Of a stretch of DNA of 10,645 nt, positions 1 to 6,515 are shown piece after piece. Location of the stretch: NCBI GenBank assembly GCA_036257535.1, contig DATAFJ010000196.1:1-10645 (forward strand), read 5' to 3'. Source of the stretch: DATAEE01 sp036257535 (lineage in GTDB: Bacteria > Acidobacteriota > Vicinamibacteria > Vicinamibacterales > 2-12-FULL-66-21). The position numbers and the translations under genes are program-made. The number at the start of each line of letters is the position of its first letter. Positions within the stretch are counted from its first letter, which is position 1. The notes beneath the pieces were generated by a model, which saw only the letters and a program-made list of their open reading frames with translations, had not been told where the DNA came from and ran no database searches.

Positions 1-420
1 GGGGACCGAGAGCAGCTTGGCGAGCGTCTGCGCGAGCAGCGTCTTGCCGGTGCCGGTCGGCCCGATGAGCATGATGTTCGACTTGGTCAGCTCGATGTCG
101 TTCCGGCCGCGCGCCTGCTTCTGGATCTCGATCCGCTTGTAGTGGTTGTAGACGGCGACGGCCAGCTTCTTCTTGGTCTGCTCCTGCCCGATGACGTACT
201 CGTCGAGGAACTTCTTGATCTCCTGGGGGACGGGCAGCGACGAGCGCGCGCCGGTCCGGCTCTCGAAGCGGTTGTCGTCCGCGATGATGTCGTTGCAGAC
301 CTCAACACACTCGTCGCAGATGAAGACCGTCGGTCCGGCGATGAGCTTCCGGACGTCGTTCTGATCCTTGTTACAGAACGAGCAGCGGAGGACTTCCGAT
401 TCGCCCGTCTTTTTGGACAT
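1..420 (-). CDS. clpX: ATP-dependent Clp protease ATP-binding subunit ClpX (N-terminal 140 residues, cut by window edge)
   Basis: ClpX is the AAA+ unfoldase that recognises tagged or damaged cytoplasmic proteins, unfolds them with ATP and threads them into the ClpP chamber. The visible 140 codons hold the N-terminal zinc-binding domain, with four cysteines at residues 13, 16, 35 and 38 in two CxxC pairs. The start of the AAA+ module follows, with Walker A GPTGTGKT at residues 120-127. The segment IKKFLDEYVIGQ before it is typical of ClpX. The start is the ATG at 418-420, 12 nt after the clpP stop, and the protein begins MSKKTGESEVLRCSFCNK as in other ClpX proteins. I see no clear Shine-Dalgarno sequence, so translation is probably coupled to clpP. 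Walker B, sensor and pore-loop parts lie beyond position 1. The family assignment is secure. Confidence 0.97.
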   Translation of the reverse strand, partial: MSKKTGESEVLRCSFCNKDQNDVRKLIAGPTVFICDECVEVCNDIIADDNRFESRTGARSSLPVPQEIKKFLDEYVIGQEQTKKKLAVAVYNHYKRIEIQKQARGRNDIELTKSNIMLIGPTGTGKTLLAQTLAKLLSVP

Positions 421-432
421 AGTCAGCGGGGC

Positions 433-1032
433 TCAGGCCCTTTTCCGGATGACATCATCAATAATACCGTATTCCTTCCCCTGGTCGGGGGACATGATGT
501 AGTCCCGCTCCGTATCATCCTGGATACGTTTCAGGGGCTGGCCGGTGTGGTTCGCCAGGATCTGGTTGAGCCGCTCGCGCGTCCGCAGCAGCTCCTTCGC
601 GTGAATGTCGATGTCCGTCGTCTGGCCGCCGAGCCCGGTGACCCAGGGCTGATGAATAAGGATACGCGAGTTCGGCAGGGAGAACCGCTTCCCCTTGGTG
701 CCGGCCGCCAGCAGCACCGCCGCCACCGACGCCGCCTGTCCGATGCAGGTCGTCTGAATGTCGGGCTTGATGAACTGCATCGTGTCGTAAATCGCCATCC
801 CCGCGGTGACGACGCCGCCTGGGCTGTTGATGTAGAGCATGATGTCGCGGTCCGGGTCCTCCGCCTCAAGGAAGAGCATCTGGGCTATCACCAGGTTCGC
901 GATGTTGTCGTCGATCGGCGTACCAATGAAGATGATGCTGTCTTTGAGCAGCCGCGAGAAAATGTCGTAGGCGCGCTCGCCGCGGTTGGTCTGCTCGACC
1001 ACCATCGGGATCAGTTGCATACGCTCAGTCAT
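433..1032 (-). CDS. clpP: ATP-dependent Clp protease proteolytic subunit ClpP
   Basis: This is the serine peptidase that forms the double-heptamer degradation chamber used by ClpX. The 199-residue product is normal length for ClpP. The catalytic triad can be placed at Ser102 (GQAASVAA), His127 (LIHQPW) and Asp177 (DTERDYIMS), with spacing that matches E. coli ClpP apart from one extra residue between Ser and Asp. The oxyanion glycine motif NSPGG is at 69-73. It lies between tig (67 nt upstream) and clpX (12 nt downstream) in the common tig-clpP-clpX order, so co-transcription is likely. The start is chosen at 1032, giving MTERMQLIPMVVEQ. GAGG lies only 3 nt before this ATG, which is close. 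The in-frame ATG at 1020 (Met5) would be too far from it. Open frame continues upstream to 1455, but that part is antisense-frame noise inside tig. Confidence 0.97.
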   Translation of the reverse strand: MTERMQLIPMVVEQTNRGERAYDIFSRLLKDSIIFIGTPIDDNIANLVIAQMLFLEAEDPDRDIMLYINSPGGVVTAGMAIYDTMQFIKPDIQTTCIGQAASVAAVLLAAGTKGKRFSLPNSRILIHQPWVTGLGGQTTDIDIHAKELLRTRERLNQILANHTGQPLKRIQDDTERDYIMSPDQGKEYGIIDDVIRKRA

Positions 1033-1099
1033 ACACCTCAGCGTCCAGGTACCTGCGAACTGCTGTCTGGGGGAAGTCGGGACGCGCCGGCAGGGCCGC

Positions 1100-2374
1100 T
1101 CACGTACGAACGATCGTAGCACGCGAGAGCAGGAAGTCAATCGCCTTCTCCCGCCGCAACCCGCTGTACAGCCGCGCGATGCCCCCTTCCTTCTCCAGTC
1201 GCGCCCGCACCGCTTCAGGGGCGTGACCCGTCCGCTCCGCGTAGCGTTCCACCTCGCGCGCGACCTCCTCGTCGCTCGCCGACAGCTGCTCGCGCCGCGC
1301 GACCTCGTCGAGAACGAGCGCGCCTCGCACCGCCTCGGCCGACGGCTCGCGCTGACGGTCCCTGAACTCCTCCCAGTTGATGTTCGTCCGCATCGGATCG
1401 ATCTGCTGCTCGATGAGGCGCCGCACGAAGTCTTCGACGCGCCGGTCGATCTCACGATCGACGAGCGATGCGGGCGCCTCGAAGGTCACGCGGCCCGCGA
1501 GCTGACGCAGCAGGTCGGCGCGCACCTGGCGATCCGCTTCATGGCGGGCCTGGTGCTCGAGATCGTCGCGCACCCGCGCGCGCAGCGCGTCGAGCGACTC
1601 GAACTCCCCGAGATCCTTCGCGAACTCGTCGTCGAGCGCCGCCACGACGCGGCGCCTGATCGCACGCACCGTGACGCCGTACTCGACCGACGATCCGGCG
1701 AGCTCGCGGACGGCATAGTCGGCGGGGTAGGTGAGCGTGAAGCGCTTCGACTCGCCGACGTTCATGCCGGTGAGCTCCGCGTCGAACCCCGGCGGGTTCG
1801 CCGGCGCGCCGACCTCCACCGAGATGTTCTCGTGCCGCTCCTCTTCGCTGCCCGCGCCTTTGCGATCGAGGTCGAGGACGACCGTATCGCCGGCCGCGAC
1901 GGGCCGATCCTCCACCGGCTCGTGGCGCGCGGCGCGATCACGCAAGCGCTCCAGCGACTGGTCTACTGCCGCATCGTCCACTGCCAACGGCGCGTGTCGA
2001 AGCGTCAGCGATTCGTACTCGCCCGGGTCGATCGGCGGCACCGTCTCGAATGCCGCCGTGAACTTCAGCGGCTGCCCTTCGGCAACCGCGACGTCCCTCA
2101 CGCTCGGCGTGTCCACGGGCTCGAGGCCTCGCTCGCGCAGCGCCTCGTCGACGGCGCGCGGCACCAGCTCGTGGACGACGTCGTGCAGGATCTGCTCCTT
2201 GAAGCGCTGACGCACTACCTTGGCCGGCGCCTTCCCCGGACGAAAGCCCGGAATCTTCGCCGCCTTGCCGTAGTCCTTGGCCAGGCGCTCGATCGCCGCC
2301 GTGACGACGTCGCCGGGGATCTCGATCACGAGGTTCTTGCGGGTTTCACTCAGGTCTATGAACTCAGTCTTCAT
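1100..2374 (-). CDS. tig: Trigger factor, ribosome-associated chaperone and prolyl isomerase
   Basis: Trigger factor docks at the ribosome exit tunnel and shelters nascent chains. The 424-residue product has the three family domains. The N-terminal ribosome-binding domain carries the signature GFRPGKAP at residues 43-50, which contacts ribosomal protein L23. An FKBP-type prolyl isomerase domain follows at about 158-245 (start AAGDTVVLDLD, later NPPGFDAELTGMNVGE). The rest is the long helical substrate-binding C-terminal domain. The start is the ATG at 2372-2374, giving MKTEFIDLSETRKNLVIEIP, which fits the family. A longer reading from 2401 would add nine residues (MTCLVRYIH) with no family match. 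There is no evident Shine-Dalgarno sequence. It is the first protein gene of the minus-strand block that leads into clpP and clpX, with a tRNA gene upstream. Confidence 0.95.
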   Translation of the reverse strand: MKTEFIDLSETRKNLVIEIPGDVVTAAIERLAKDYGKAAKIPGFRPGKAPAKVVRQRFKEQILHDVVHELVPRAVDEALRERGLEPVDTPSVRDVAVAEGQPLKFTAAFETVPPIDPGEYESLTLRHAPLAVDDAAVDQSLERLRDRAARHEPVEDRPVAAGDTVVLDLDRKGAGSEEERHENISVEVGAPANPPGFDAELTGMNVGESKRFTLTYPADYAVRELAGSSVEYGVTVRAIRRRVVAALDDEFAKDLGEFESLDALRARVRDDLEHQARHEADRQVRADLLRQLAGRVTFEAPASLVDREIDRRVEDFVRRLIEQQIDPMRTNINWEEFRDRQREPSAEAVRGALVLDEVARREQLSASDEEVAREVERYAERTGHAPEAVRARLEKEGGIARLYSGLRREKAIDFLLSRATIVRT

Positions 2375-2428
2375 GTGGATATATCGGACGAGGCAGGTCA
2401 ACAGTTAGTACGTGCGGCCCTTCGGCGC

Positions 2429-2504
2429 CCTCCGCCCGGCTTGCCAGTCCGTCTTCGCCGCTACGCCGCTTCGGCGAGACAGCCTCCGCATGGCTTGCCT
2501 AGCC
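2429..2504. repeat. Two degenerate copies of a 22-bp module between tig and tRNA-Leu
   Basis: Positions 2429-2450 and 2483-2504 are related direct copies sharing CCTCCGC, then GGCTTGCC, then a final CC. They match at 17 of 22 positions by eye. Each is preceded by CTTCGGCG (2420-2427 and 2469-2476). The stretch holds no plausible gene. It looks like part of a composite intergenic repeat element that continues into the palindrome next to the tRNA. Whether the module occurs elsewhere in the genome cannot be seen here. Confidence 0.5.
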
Positions 2505-2545
2505 GAAGCTCACGCTTTCGGCGTGAAGGCGCGTGAGCGAAGGCT
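2501..2545 (-). repeat. Imperfect palindrome directly downstream of tRNA-Leu (REP-like element or terminator)
   Basis: The arms are 2501-2515 and 2531-2545. On the plus strand they read AGCC-GAA-GCTCACGC and GCGTGAGC-GAA-GGCT, so 12 of 15 positions pair around a symmetric GAA/GAA internal loop, with a 15-nt spacer. An alternative small hairpin uses TCACGC at 2510-2515 with GCGTGA at 2521-2526. The outer arm ends on the last base of the tRNA gene, so the element lies at once behind the tRNA 3' end in its direction of transcription. There is no T-tract on the minus strand after it, which argues against a plain rho-independent terminator. A REP-like dispersed element or a processing and termination structure are both possible. 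Confidence 0.5.
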
Positions 2546-2631
2546 GGTGCGAAAGGGGGGAATCGAACCCCCATGACCTTTCGGCCACCGGATCCTAAGT
2601 CCGGCGCGTCTGCCAGTTCCGCCACTTTCGC
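2545..2631 (-). tRNA. tRNA-Leu, anticodon UAG, CCA encoded
   Basis: The 87-nt minus-strand sequence folds as a class II tRNA. The acceptor GCGAAAG pairs with CTTTCGC, followed by A and an encoded CCA. The D-arm region GGCGGAACTGGCAGACGC is typical of leucine tRNAs. The anticodon stem CCGGA/TCCGG encloses the loop CTTAGGA, giving anticodon TAG, which reads CUA codons. A long variable arm (TGGCC-GAAA-GGTCA) and a T-arm GGGGG-TTCGATT-CCCCC follow. It lies upstream of tig on the same strand. No convincing promoter was seen in the region above it. Confidence 0.96.
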
Positions 2632-2788
2632 AGCGTCAAACGTACTAGCCTAACACGTAGCTCAACCGAGACGACCGCATGCAATCGCTCGCAGATTAGC
2701 GCACCTTGGTCCGCTTTGGGACGCTCGATCAGCGTTGGATGGCCTGCATCGTGCACTCTTGGCTGTGATCAGTCAGGAGGGCATTTTG
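2632..2788. other. Divergent intergenic region between tRNA-Leu and the exported-protein gene
   Basis: This 157-bp stretch must supply the start signals for the tRNA (minus) and for the gene at 2789 (plus), because the two are divergent. I searched for -35/-10 pairs by eye and found only weak candidates, such as TTGAGC with TACGTT at a short 15-nt spacing on the minus strand. I do not call a promoter. The only clear element is the ribosome-binding site at its right end. Confidence 0.4.
2775..2780 (+). promoter_or_regulatory. Shine-Dalgarno AGGAGG that fixes the start at 2789
   Basis: AGGAGG lies 8 nt before the ATG at 2789. It is the strongest ribosome-binding site in the window. It rules out the longer in-frame start at 2735, which would put this site inside the coding region and hide the signal peptide behind 18 extra residues. 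Confidence 0.8.
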
Positions 2789-3298
2789 ATGACACGATCC
2801 ACTACAGCGACGCGTTCTTTTACAGCCCTGCTCGTTGCGGCCGGCTTCGCAGTGAGCCTCGGCGCTCAGACTCCGCCGCCAACTCCACCGTCGGCCCCCG
2901 ACCAGCCGAAGCCGGCTGAGAAGCGGATGGGCTCGGCCGACGCGAAGAGCGTAACGGTGACCGGATGTGTTCGCGAAGGCGACATGCCGAACTCGTTCGT
3001 TCTGGCAAACGCCGACGTGAGCTCGATCCCGGGGCTCAGCGCGCCGACCGCGGGAACGGCCGGGTCGCCGAGCGCATCGACGGCGACGCTCGGGCTCACC
3101 AGCTCTGGCGTAGACCTCAAGCCGCACGTCGGGCATAAGGTCGAGGTGACGGGCTCTCTCGCGGCCTCCGCTCCGAAACCGAGCGGCACGTCGGGCACGC
3201 CGGAAGCCGGCGCACCGTCTGCGGCTGGTGACAAGGACAAGAAGGCGAAGATCAACGTGACGGCGGTCAAGCACATCTCCGACAGCTGCACGATGTAG
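2789..3298 (+). CDS. Small exported protein with two cysteines, function unknown
   Basis: The 169-residue product starts with a clear signal peptide: basic MTRSTTATR, a hydrophobic core ALLVAAGFAVSL, and a likely cleavage after LGA at residue 26. A proline-rich spacer (about 28-42) follows. The folded part begins VTVTGCVREGDMPNSFVLANA near residue 55, continues with GHKVEVTGSLAAS after a Ser/Ala/Gly-rich stretch, and ends NVTAVKHISDSCTM. After cleavage only two cysteines remain, at 60 and 167, so one disulfide between the ends of the domain is plausible in the periplasm. The beta-rich VTGC...GHKVEVTG layout resembles small OB-like exported proteins seen in Acidobacteriota; I recall this only in general and do not assign a family. 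It is probably monocistronic, since a strong hairpin follows 13 nt after the stop. Confidence 0.85.
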   Translation: MTRSTTATRSFTALLVAAGFAVSLGAQTPPPTPPSAPDQPKPAEKRMGSADAKSVTVTGCVREGDMPNSFVLANADVSSIPGLSAPTAGTAGSPSASTATLGLTSSGVDLKPHVGHKVEVTGSLAASAPKPSGTSGTPEAGAPSAAGDKDKKAKINVTAVKHISDSCTM

Positions 3299-3311
3299 GC
3301 TCCTCTCGGAC

Positions 3312-3356
3312 GTGCTCAGGGTGCGCACGGTGCACCCTGAGCACCTGCCACTTTTG
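3312..3356 (+). terminator. Perfect 13-bp hairpin with short T-run, probable rho-independent terminator
   Basis: The arms are 3312-3324 (GTGCTCAGGGTGC) and 3332-3344 (GCACCCTGAGCAC), with a 7-nt loop. A TTTT run follows at 3352-3355, 7 nt after the stem. It starts 13 nt after the exported-protein stop and ends only 19 nt before the ku ATG. A terminator for the upstream gene is the simplest reading. The T-run is short and displaced, and the site could also act as an operator or leader structure for ku. Confidence 0.7.
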
Positions 3357-3363
3357 TAACCCT

Positions 3364-4215
3364 ATGCCCCGCCCGATCTGGAAAGGATCGATCTCGTTCG
3401 GCCTCGTCAACATTCCCGTCGAGCTCCACACCGCCGTGCGCGACAACCGTCCGCGCTTCAAGCTCCTCCACGCGAAGGATGAATCACCCGTCCACTACGA
3501 GCGCGTGTGCGAGCGTGAGGGCAAGCCGGTGGCCTGGGAAGATCTGGTCAAGGGCTACGAGTACGAAAAAGGGCAGTTCGTCGTCTTGTCGAAGGACGAC
3601 TTCCGGACCGCGGCGCTGGAGAAGTCGAAGACGATCGACATTCTCGACTTCGTCGATCCCGACGCGATCGACGAGCGCTATTTCGAGACGCCGTACTACC
3701 TGCTGCCTGGGAAAGGCGCGGAACGCGGCTACGCGCTGCTGCGCGAGGCGATTCGAAAGACGGGCCGCGCCGGGATCGCCAAGCTGATCCTCCGCGACAG
3801 CCAGCATCTCGCCGCAGTCGAAGCGATCGAAGAGGCGCTCGTGCTCACGATGATGCGGTTCGCCGACGAGCTCGTGAACATCGACACCCTCACGTTTCCA
3901 AAAGCAGCGGAGGCGCGCGGCAAGGAGCTCGATCTCGCGACGACGCTCGTCGAGAATCTCGCGTCCGAATGGAATCCGGAGAAATACACGGACGAATACG
4001 CAGCGAACCTCAAACGAATCGTACAGGCGAAGGTCAAAGGCAAGCCCGCTCGGCTGAAGGCTCCGCAGGAAGGGCCGCGCGGTCAGAAGATCGTCGACCT
4101 CATGAGCCGGTTGCAGCAGAGCCTCGAGGCTGCGGGCGGCGCAAAGTCGAGGAAAAAGCCGCGGGCGGCGCGGTCGAGATCGACGGGCCGCCGGAAGCGT
4201 TCGCGCGCCGCCTGA
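3364..4215 (+). CDS. ku: Non-homologous end-joining protein Ku
   Basis: Bacterial Ku is a homodimeric ring that binds DNA double-strand ends and recruits the ligase LigD for end joining. The 283-residue product opens with the family hallmark MPRPIWKGSISFGLVNIPVEL and shows the Ku core throughout (YERVCEREGKPVAWEDLVKGYEY, ERYFETPYYLLP, MMRFADELVN). The length is typical. The last 25 or so residues are an Arg/Lys/Ser/Ala-rich tail (AKSRKKPRAARSRSTGRRKR), like the basic C-terminal extensions known to affect DNA binding in bacterial Ku. The start has no visible Shine-Dalgarno sequence and lies just behind a hairpin, so leaderless initiation is possible. No ligD is in the window. The stop is 3 nt before the egtB start, which suggests a shared transcript with the ergothioneine genes. 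Confidence 0.96.
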   Translation: MPRPIWKGSISFGLVNIPVELHTAVRDNRPRFKLLHAKDESPVHYERVCEREGKPVAWEDLVKGYEYEKGQFVVLSKDDFRTAALEKSKTIDILDFVDPDAIDERYFETPYYLLPGKGAERGYALLREAIRKTGRAGIAKLILRDSQHLAAVEAIEEALVLTMMRFADELVNIDTLTFPKAAEARGKELDLATTLVENLASEWNPEKYTDEYAANLKRIVQAKVKGKPARLKAPQEGPRGQKIVDLMSRLQQSLEAAGGAKSRKKPRAARSRSTGRRKRSRAA

Positions 4216-4218
4216 CCC

Positions 4219-5508
4219 GTGCCATACTCCGAAGCGGCTCCCATGCCGCTCCCATCCGCCCGGCAGGCGCTCGATCGCGACGCGGCGATCGACTGGTATC
4301 TCCGCAATCGCGCGCGATCCCGCGCGCTCTTCAACCTGCTTGCGCCCGAGGCCTACTACACGCGCCCGATCGCCCTGCGCAATCCGGTCGTGTTCTACGA
4401 AGGCCACCTCCCGGCGTTCAGCGTCATCGCGCTCATCAGGCGTGGCCTGGGACGTCCGGGCGTGGACGAGAAGCTCGAAACGCTCTTCGCGCGCGGCATC
4501 GATCCGGAAGACGAGCGCGCCGCCGCCGGCGCGCCGAGCGCGCAGGCGATCTGGCCGTCGCGCGAGGAGGTGCAGGCGTACGCGCGCCGGGCGGACGCGG
4601 CGATCCTCGAGGCGCTGCGGACTTCCGTGCTCGACTCGATCGGCCGCCCAGCCATGCGCCGCCTGGAAGCGGTCTACGCCGCGCTCGAGCACGAGCAGAT
4701 GCACCAGGAGACGCTGATGTACATGTGGCATCAGCTCCCGTACGAGTTGAAGCGCAAGCCCGACGGCTACGAGCTCGGTGCCGGCGGTGCGCCGCCGCCG
4801 TACGCCGTCGCGCAGGTTCCAGCCGGTTCGGCGACGCTCGGCGCGGACCCGATGCGCGATCCCTTCTGGTGGGACAACGAGTACCCGCCGATCACGATCG
4901 ACGTCGCCGCCTTCGACATCGATGTGTATCCGGTGACGAATCACGACTACCTGGCGTTTGTCGAGGCGGGCAACGATCCTCCGCATTTCTGGACGCGCCG
5001 CGACGGCGCCTGGTTCTGGCGCGGCATGTTCGAGGAGATCCCTCTGCCGCCCGCGTGGCCCGCGTGGGTGACGTGGGAGCAGGCGGACGCATACGCGCGA
5101 TGGAAGGGCCGGCGGCTTCCCACGGAAGCCGAGTTCCATCGCGCGGCGTTCGGCGATCCATCGGGGCGCGAGCGATGGTTCCCGGCGGATGAAGGCAACT
5201 TCGACTTCATCCGCTACGATCCGGTCGGCGTCTCGGAGTTTCCAGGCGGCGCGAGCGCGTGGGGCGTCCAGGACCTCGTCGGAAACGGCTGGGAGTGGAC
5301 GTCGACGATCTTCGAGGGCTTTCCCGGCTTCGAGCCGATGGTGTCGTATCCCGAGTACTCGGCCGACTTCTTCGACGGCTCGCACTACGTCATGAAGGGC
5401 GCCTCGCCGGCGACGCCGCGCGAGCTCGTGCGCCGCAGCTTCCGCAACTGGTTCCGGCCGAACTATCCGTACGTCTTTGCGAAGTTTCGAACCGTAGGAC
5501 CAGCATGA
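4219..5508 (+). CDS. egtB: Ergothioneine biosynthesis sulfoxide synthase EgtB
   Basis: EgtB is a mononuclear non-heme iron enzyme that uses O2 to join a thiol (gamma-glutamylcysteine or cysteine) to the imidazole of hercynine. The 429-residue protein has the expected two parts. A DinB-like helical domain (about 15-170) carries an iron-binding histidine triad placed at His63 (GHLPAF), His158 and His162 (HEQMH). A formylglycine-generating-enzyme-like C-terminal domain (about 190-425) has VYPVTNHDYLAFVEAG, GRRLPTEAEFHRAAFG, GNGWEWTS and a final RRSFRNWFRPNYPYVFAKFR. The usual GNVWEWT is GNGWEWT here. Numbering uses the GTG at 4219; the ATG at 4243 (Met9) is an equally possible start, and neither has a good Shine-Dalgarno sequence. 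The gene overlaps egtD by 4 nt. Which thiol it uses cannot be read with certainty from the sequence. Confidence 0.93.
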   Translation: MPYSEAAPMPLPSARQALDRDAAIDWYLRNRARSRALFNLLAPEAYYTRPIALRNPVVFYEGHLPAFSVIALIRRGLGRPGVDEKLETLFARGIDPEDERAAAGAPSAQAIWPSREEVQAYARRADAAILEALRTSVLDSIGRPAMRRLEAVYAALEHEQMHQETLMYMWHQLPYELKRKPDGYELGAGGAPPPYAVAQVPAGSATLGADPMRDPFWWDNEYPPITIDVAAFDIDVYPVTNHDYLAFVEAGNDPPHFWTRRDGAWFWRGMFEEIPLPPAWPAWVTWEQADAYARWKGRRLPTEAEFHRAAFGDPSGRERWFPADEGNFDFIRYDPVGVSEFPGGASAWGVQDLVGNGWEWTSTIFEGFPGFEPMVSYPEYSADFFDGSHYVMKGASPATPRELVRRSFRNWFRPNYPYVFAKFRTVGPA

Positions 5509-6515
5509 CTCGATTCCCTGCGCTCGCCGAAGCCCCCGTCGACACCGCCCGCCAATTCGCGGAAGACGTCGCCCGCGATCTTCGGAAGCGTCCGAAGGAG
5601 CTCCAGTCGAAGTATCTGTACGACGCGCTCGGGTCGAGCCTCTTCGAAGCGATCTGCCGCCTCCCGTGGTACCGCATCACGCGCGCGGAGATGCGCCTGC
5701 TGGGAATGCACGCCGCCGACGTCGTGTCGGCGATCCGGGGACCGGCGACGCTCGTCGAGCTCGGATGCGGCAGCGGGGAGAAGATCACGCTGATCATCGA
5801 CGCGCTCGAGCGCGCCGGCCGGTCGGCCAGGGTGCACCTCATCGACATCTCCGAACAGGCGCTCGAGCAGTCGGGCCGCGCGCTCGACGGCCGCGAGCAC
5901 GTGTCGGTCGTCGGCCATCGGTCCACCTACGAGCAGGGCCTGCGTCAGGCCGCCTTGCTGCGCGAGGCAGCCGACGCCGGGGGGCAGGGGCCCCCGGGTC
6001 AACAAACGACGCTGACGCTCCTGCTCGGATCGAACATCGGCAACTTCGATGAGCCCGCGGCGAGTGAGTTTCTCATGTCGATCCGCCGCGCGCTCCGTTC
6101 GGGCGACCTGTTCCTGCTCGGCGCCGATCTCGTGAAGCCCGAACGCGACCTGCTCGCGGCGTACGACGATCCGCTCGGCGTCACGGCGGCGTTCAACAAG
6201 AACCTGCTCGTCCGTATCAACGGCGAGCTCGGCGGGACGTTCGATCTCGACGGCTTCGACCATCGCGCCGTCTGGAACTCCCACGCGCGGCGCGTGGAGA
6301 TGCACCTCGTCAGCCGGTTCCCGCAGCAGGTCGAGATCGCCGGCGCCGGACTCCGCGTCTCGTTCGCGGCCGGCGAGACGATCTGGACGGAGAGCTCGTA
6401 CAAGTACGACGCCCGGGAGATCATCACCCACGGCGCGCAAGCAGGCTTCCGCCTGCGCCGGCAGTGGATCGAAAGCTCCGCCAGATTTGCGTTGACGTTG
6501 TTTGATGCGGCGTGA
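5505..6515 (+). CDS. egtD: L-histidine N-alpha-methyltransferase EgtD
   Basis: EgtD trimethylates histidine with S-adenosylmethionine to make hercynine, the substrate of EgtB. The 336-residue product is normal length. It has the N-terminal block SKYLYDALGSSLFEAICRLP (35-54), the SAM motif VELGCGSGEK (84-93), GSNIGNFD (175-182), AAFNKNLLVRINGELGGTFD, and a C-terminal WTESSYKYD with the Glu/Ser pair expected near the amino-group pocket. The common LPEYYxTR motif reads LPWYRITR at 53-60, losing the acidic residue and the second tyrosine. A Gly/Gln/Pro-rich insertion lies at about 158-167. The ATG at 5505 overlaps the egtB stop as ATGA, with AGGA 5 nt upstream, so coupling is likely. The frame stays open upstream to 5259, but that part is a shadow of egtB. 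Confidence 0.95.
   Translation: MTRFPALAEAPVDTARQFAEDVARDLRKRPKELQSKYLYDALGSSLFEAICRLPWYRITRAEMRLLGMHAADVVSAIRGPATLVELGCGSGEKITLIIDALERAGRSARVHLIDISEQALEQSGRALDGREHVSVVGHRSTYEQGLRQAALLREAADAGGQGPPGQQTTLTLLLGSNIGNFDEPAASEFLMSIRRALRSGDLFLLGADLVKPERDLLAAYDDPLGVTAAFNKNLLVRINGELGGTFDLDGFDHRAVWNSHARRVEMHLVSRFPQQVEIAGAGLRVSFAAGETIWTESSYKYDAREIITHGAQAGFRLRRQWIESSARFALTLFDAA
5977..5997 (+). repeat. G+C-only inverted repeat inside egtD
   Basis: CCGGGGG (5977-5983) and CCCCCGG (5991-5997) form a perfect 7-bp stem around a 7-nt loop. The site encodes the Gly/Gln/Pro-rich stretch at about residues 158-167 of EgtD, between a helix and the strand that leads to GSNIGNF, a probable surface loop. It looks like a small in-frame insertion compared with EgtD proteins I know. 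That comparison is from memory. Confidence 0.45.

Noticed and set aside
1033..1455. N-terminal extension of ClpP by 141 residues
   Set aside because: The extension is Arg/Ser-rich noise overlapping tig. ClpP has its normal length and N-terminus from 1032.
2375..2412. Promoter for tig, with TTGACC and an AT-rich GATATATC
   Set aside because: The spacing is only about 10-12 nt, too short for a standard -35/-10 pair, so I do not call it.
986..2536. A 516-codon open frame on the plus strand across tig
   Set aside because: It is the reverse of trigger factor, with Arg- and Leu-rich low-information sequence and no recognisable motif.
2735..2788. Longer start for the exported protein at 2735
   Set aside because: The AGGAGG at 2775-2780 and the signal peptide that begins at 2789 both support the shorter start.
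3484..5385. A 633-codon open frame on the minus strand across ku and egtB
   Set aside because: It is antisense to two secure genes, is rich in Arg, Ala and Val as expected from high-GC codon shadows, and shows no domain or start signal.
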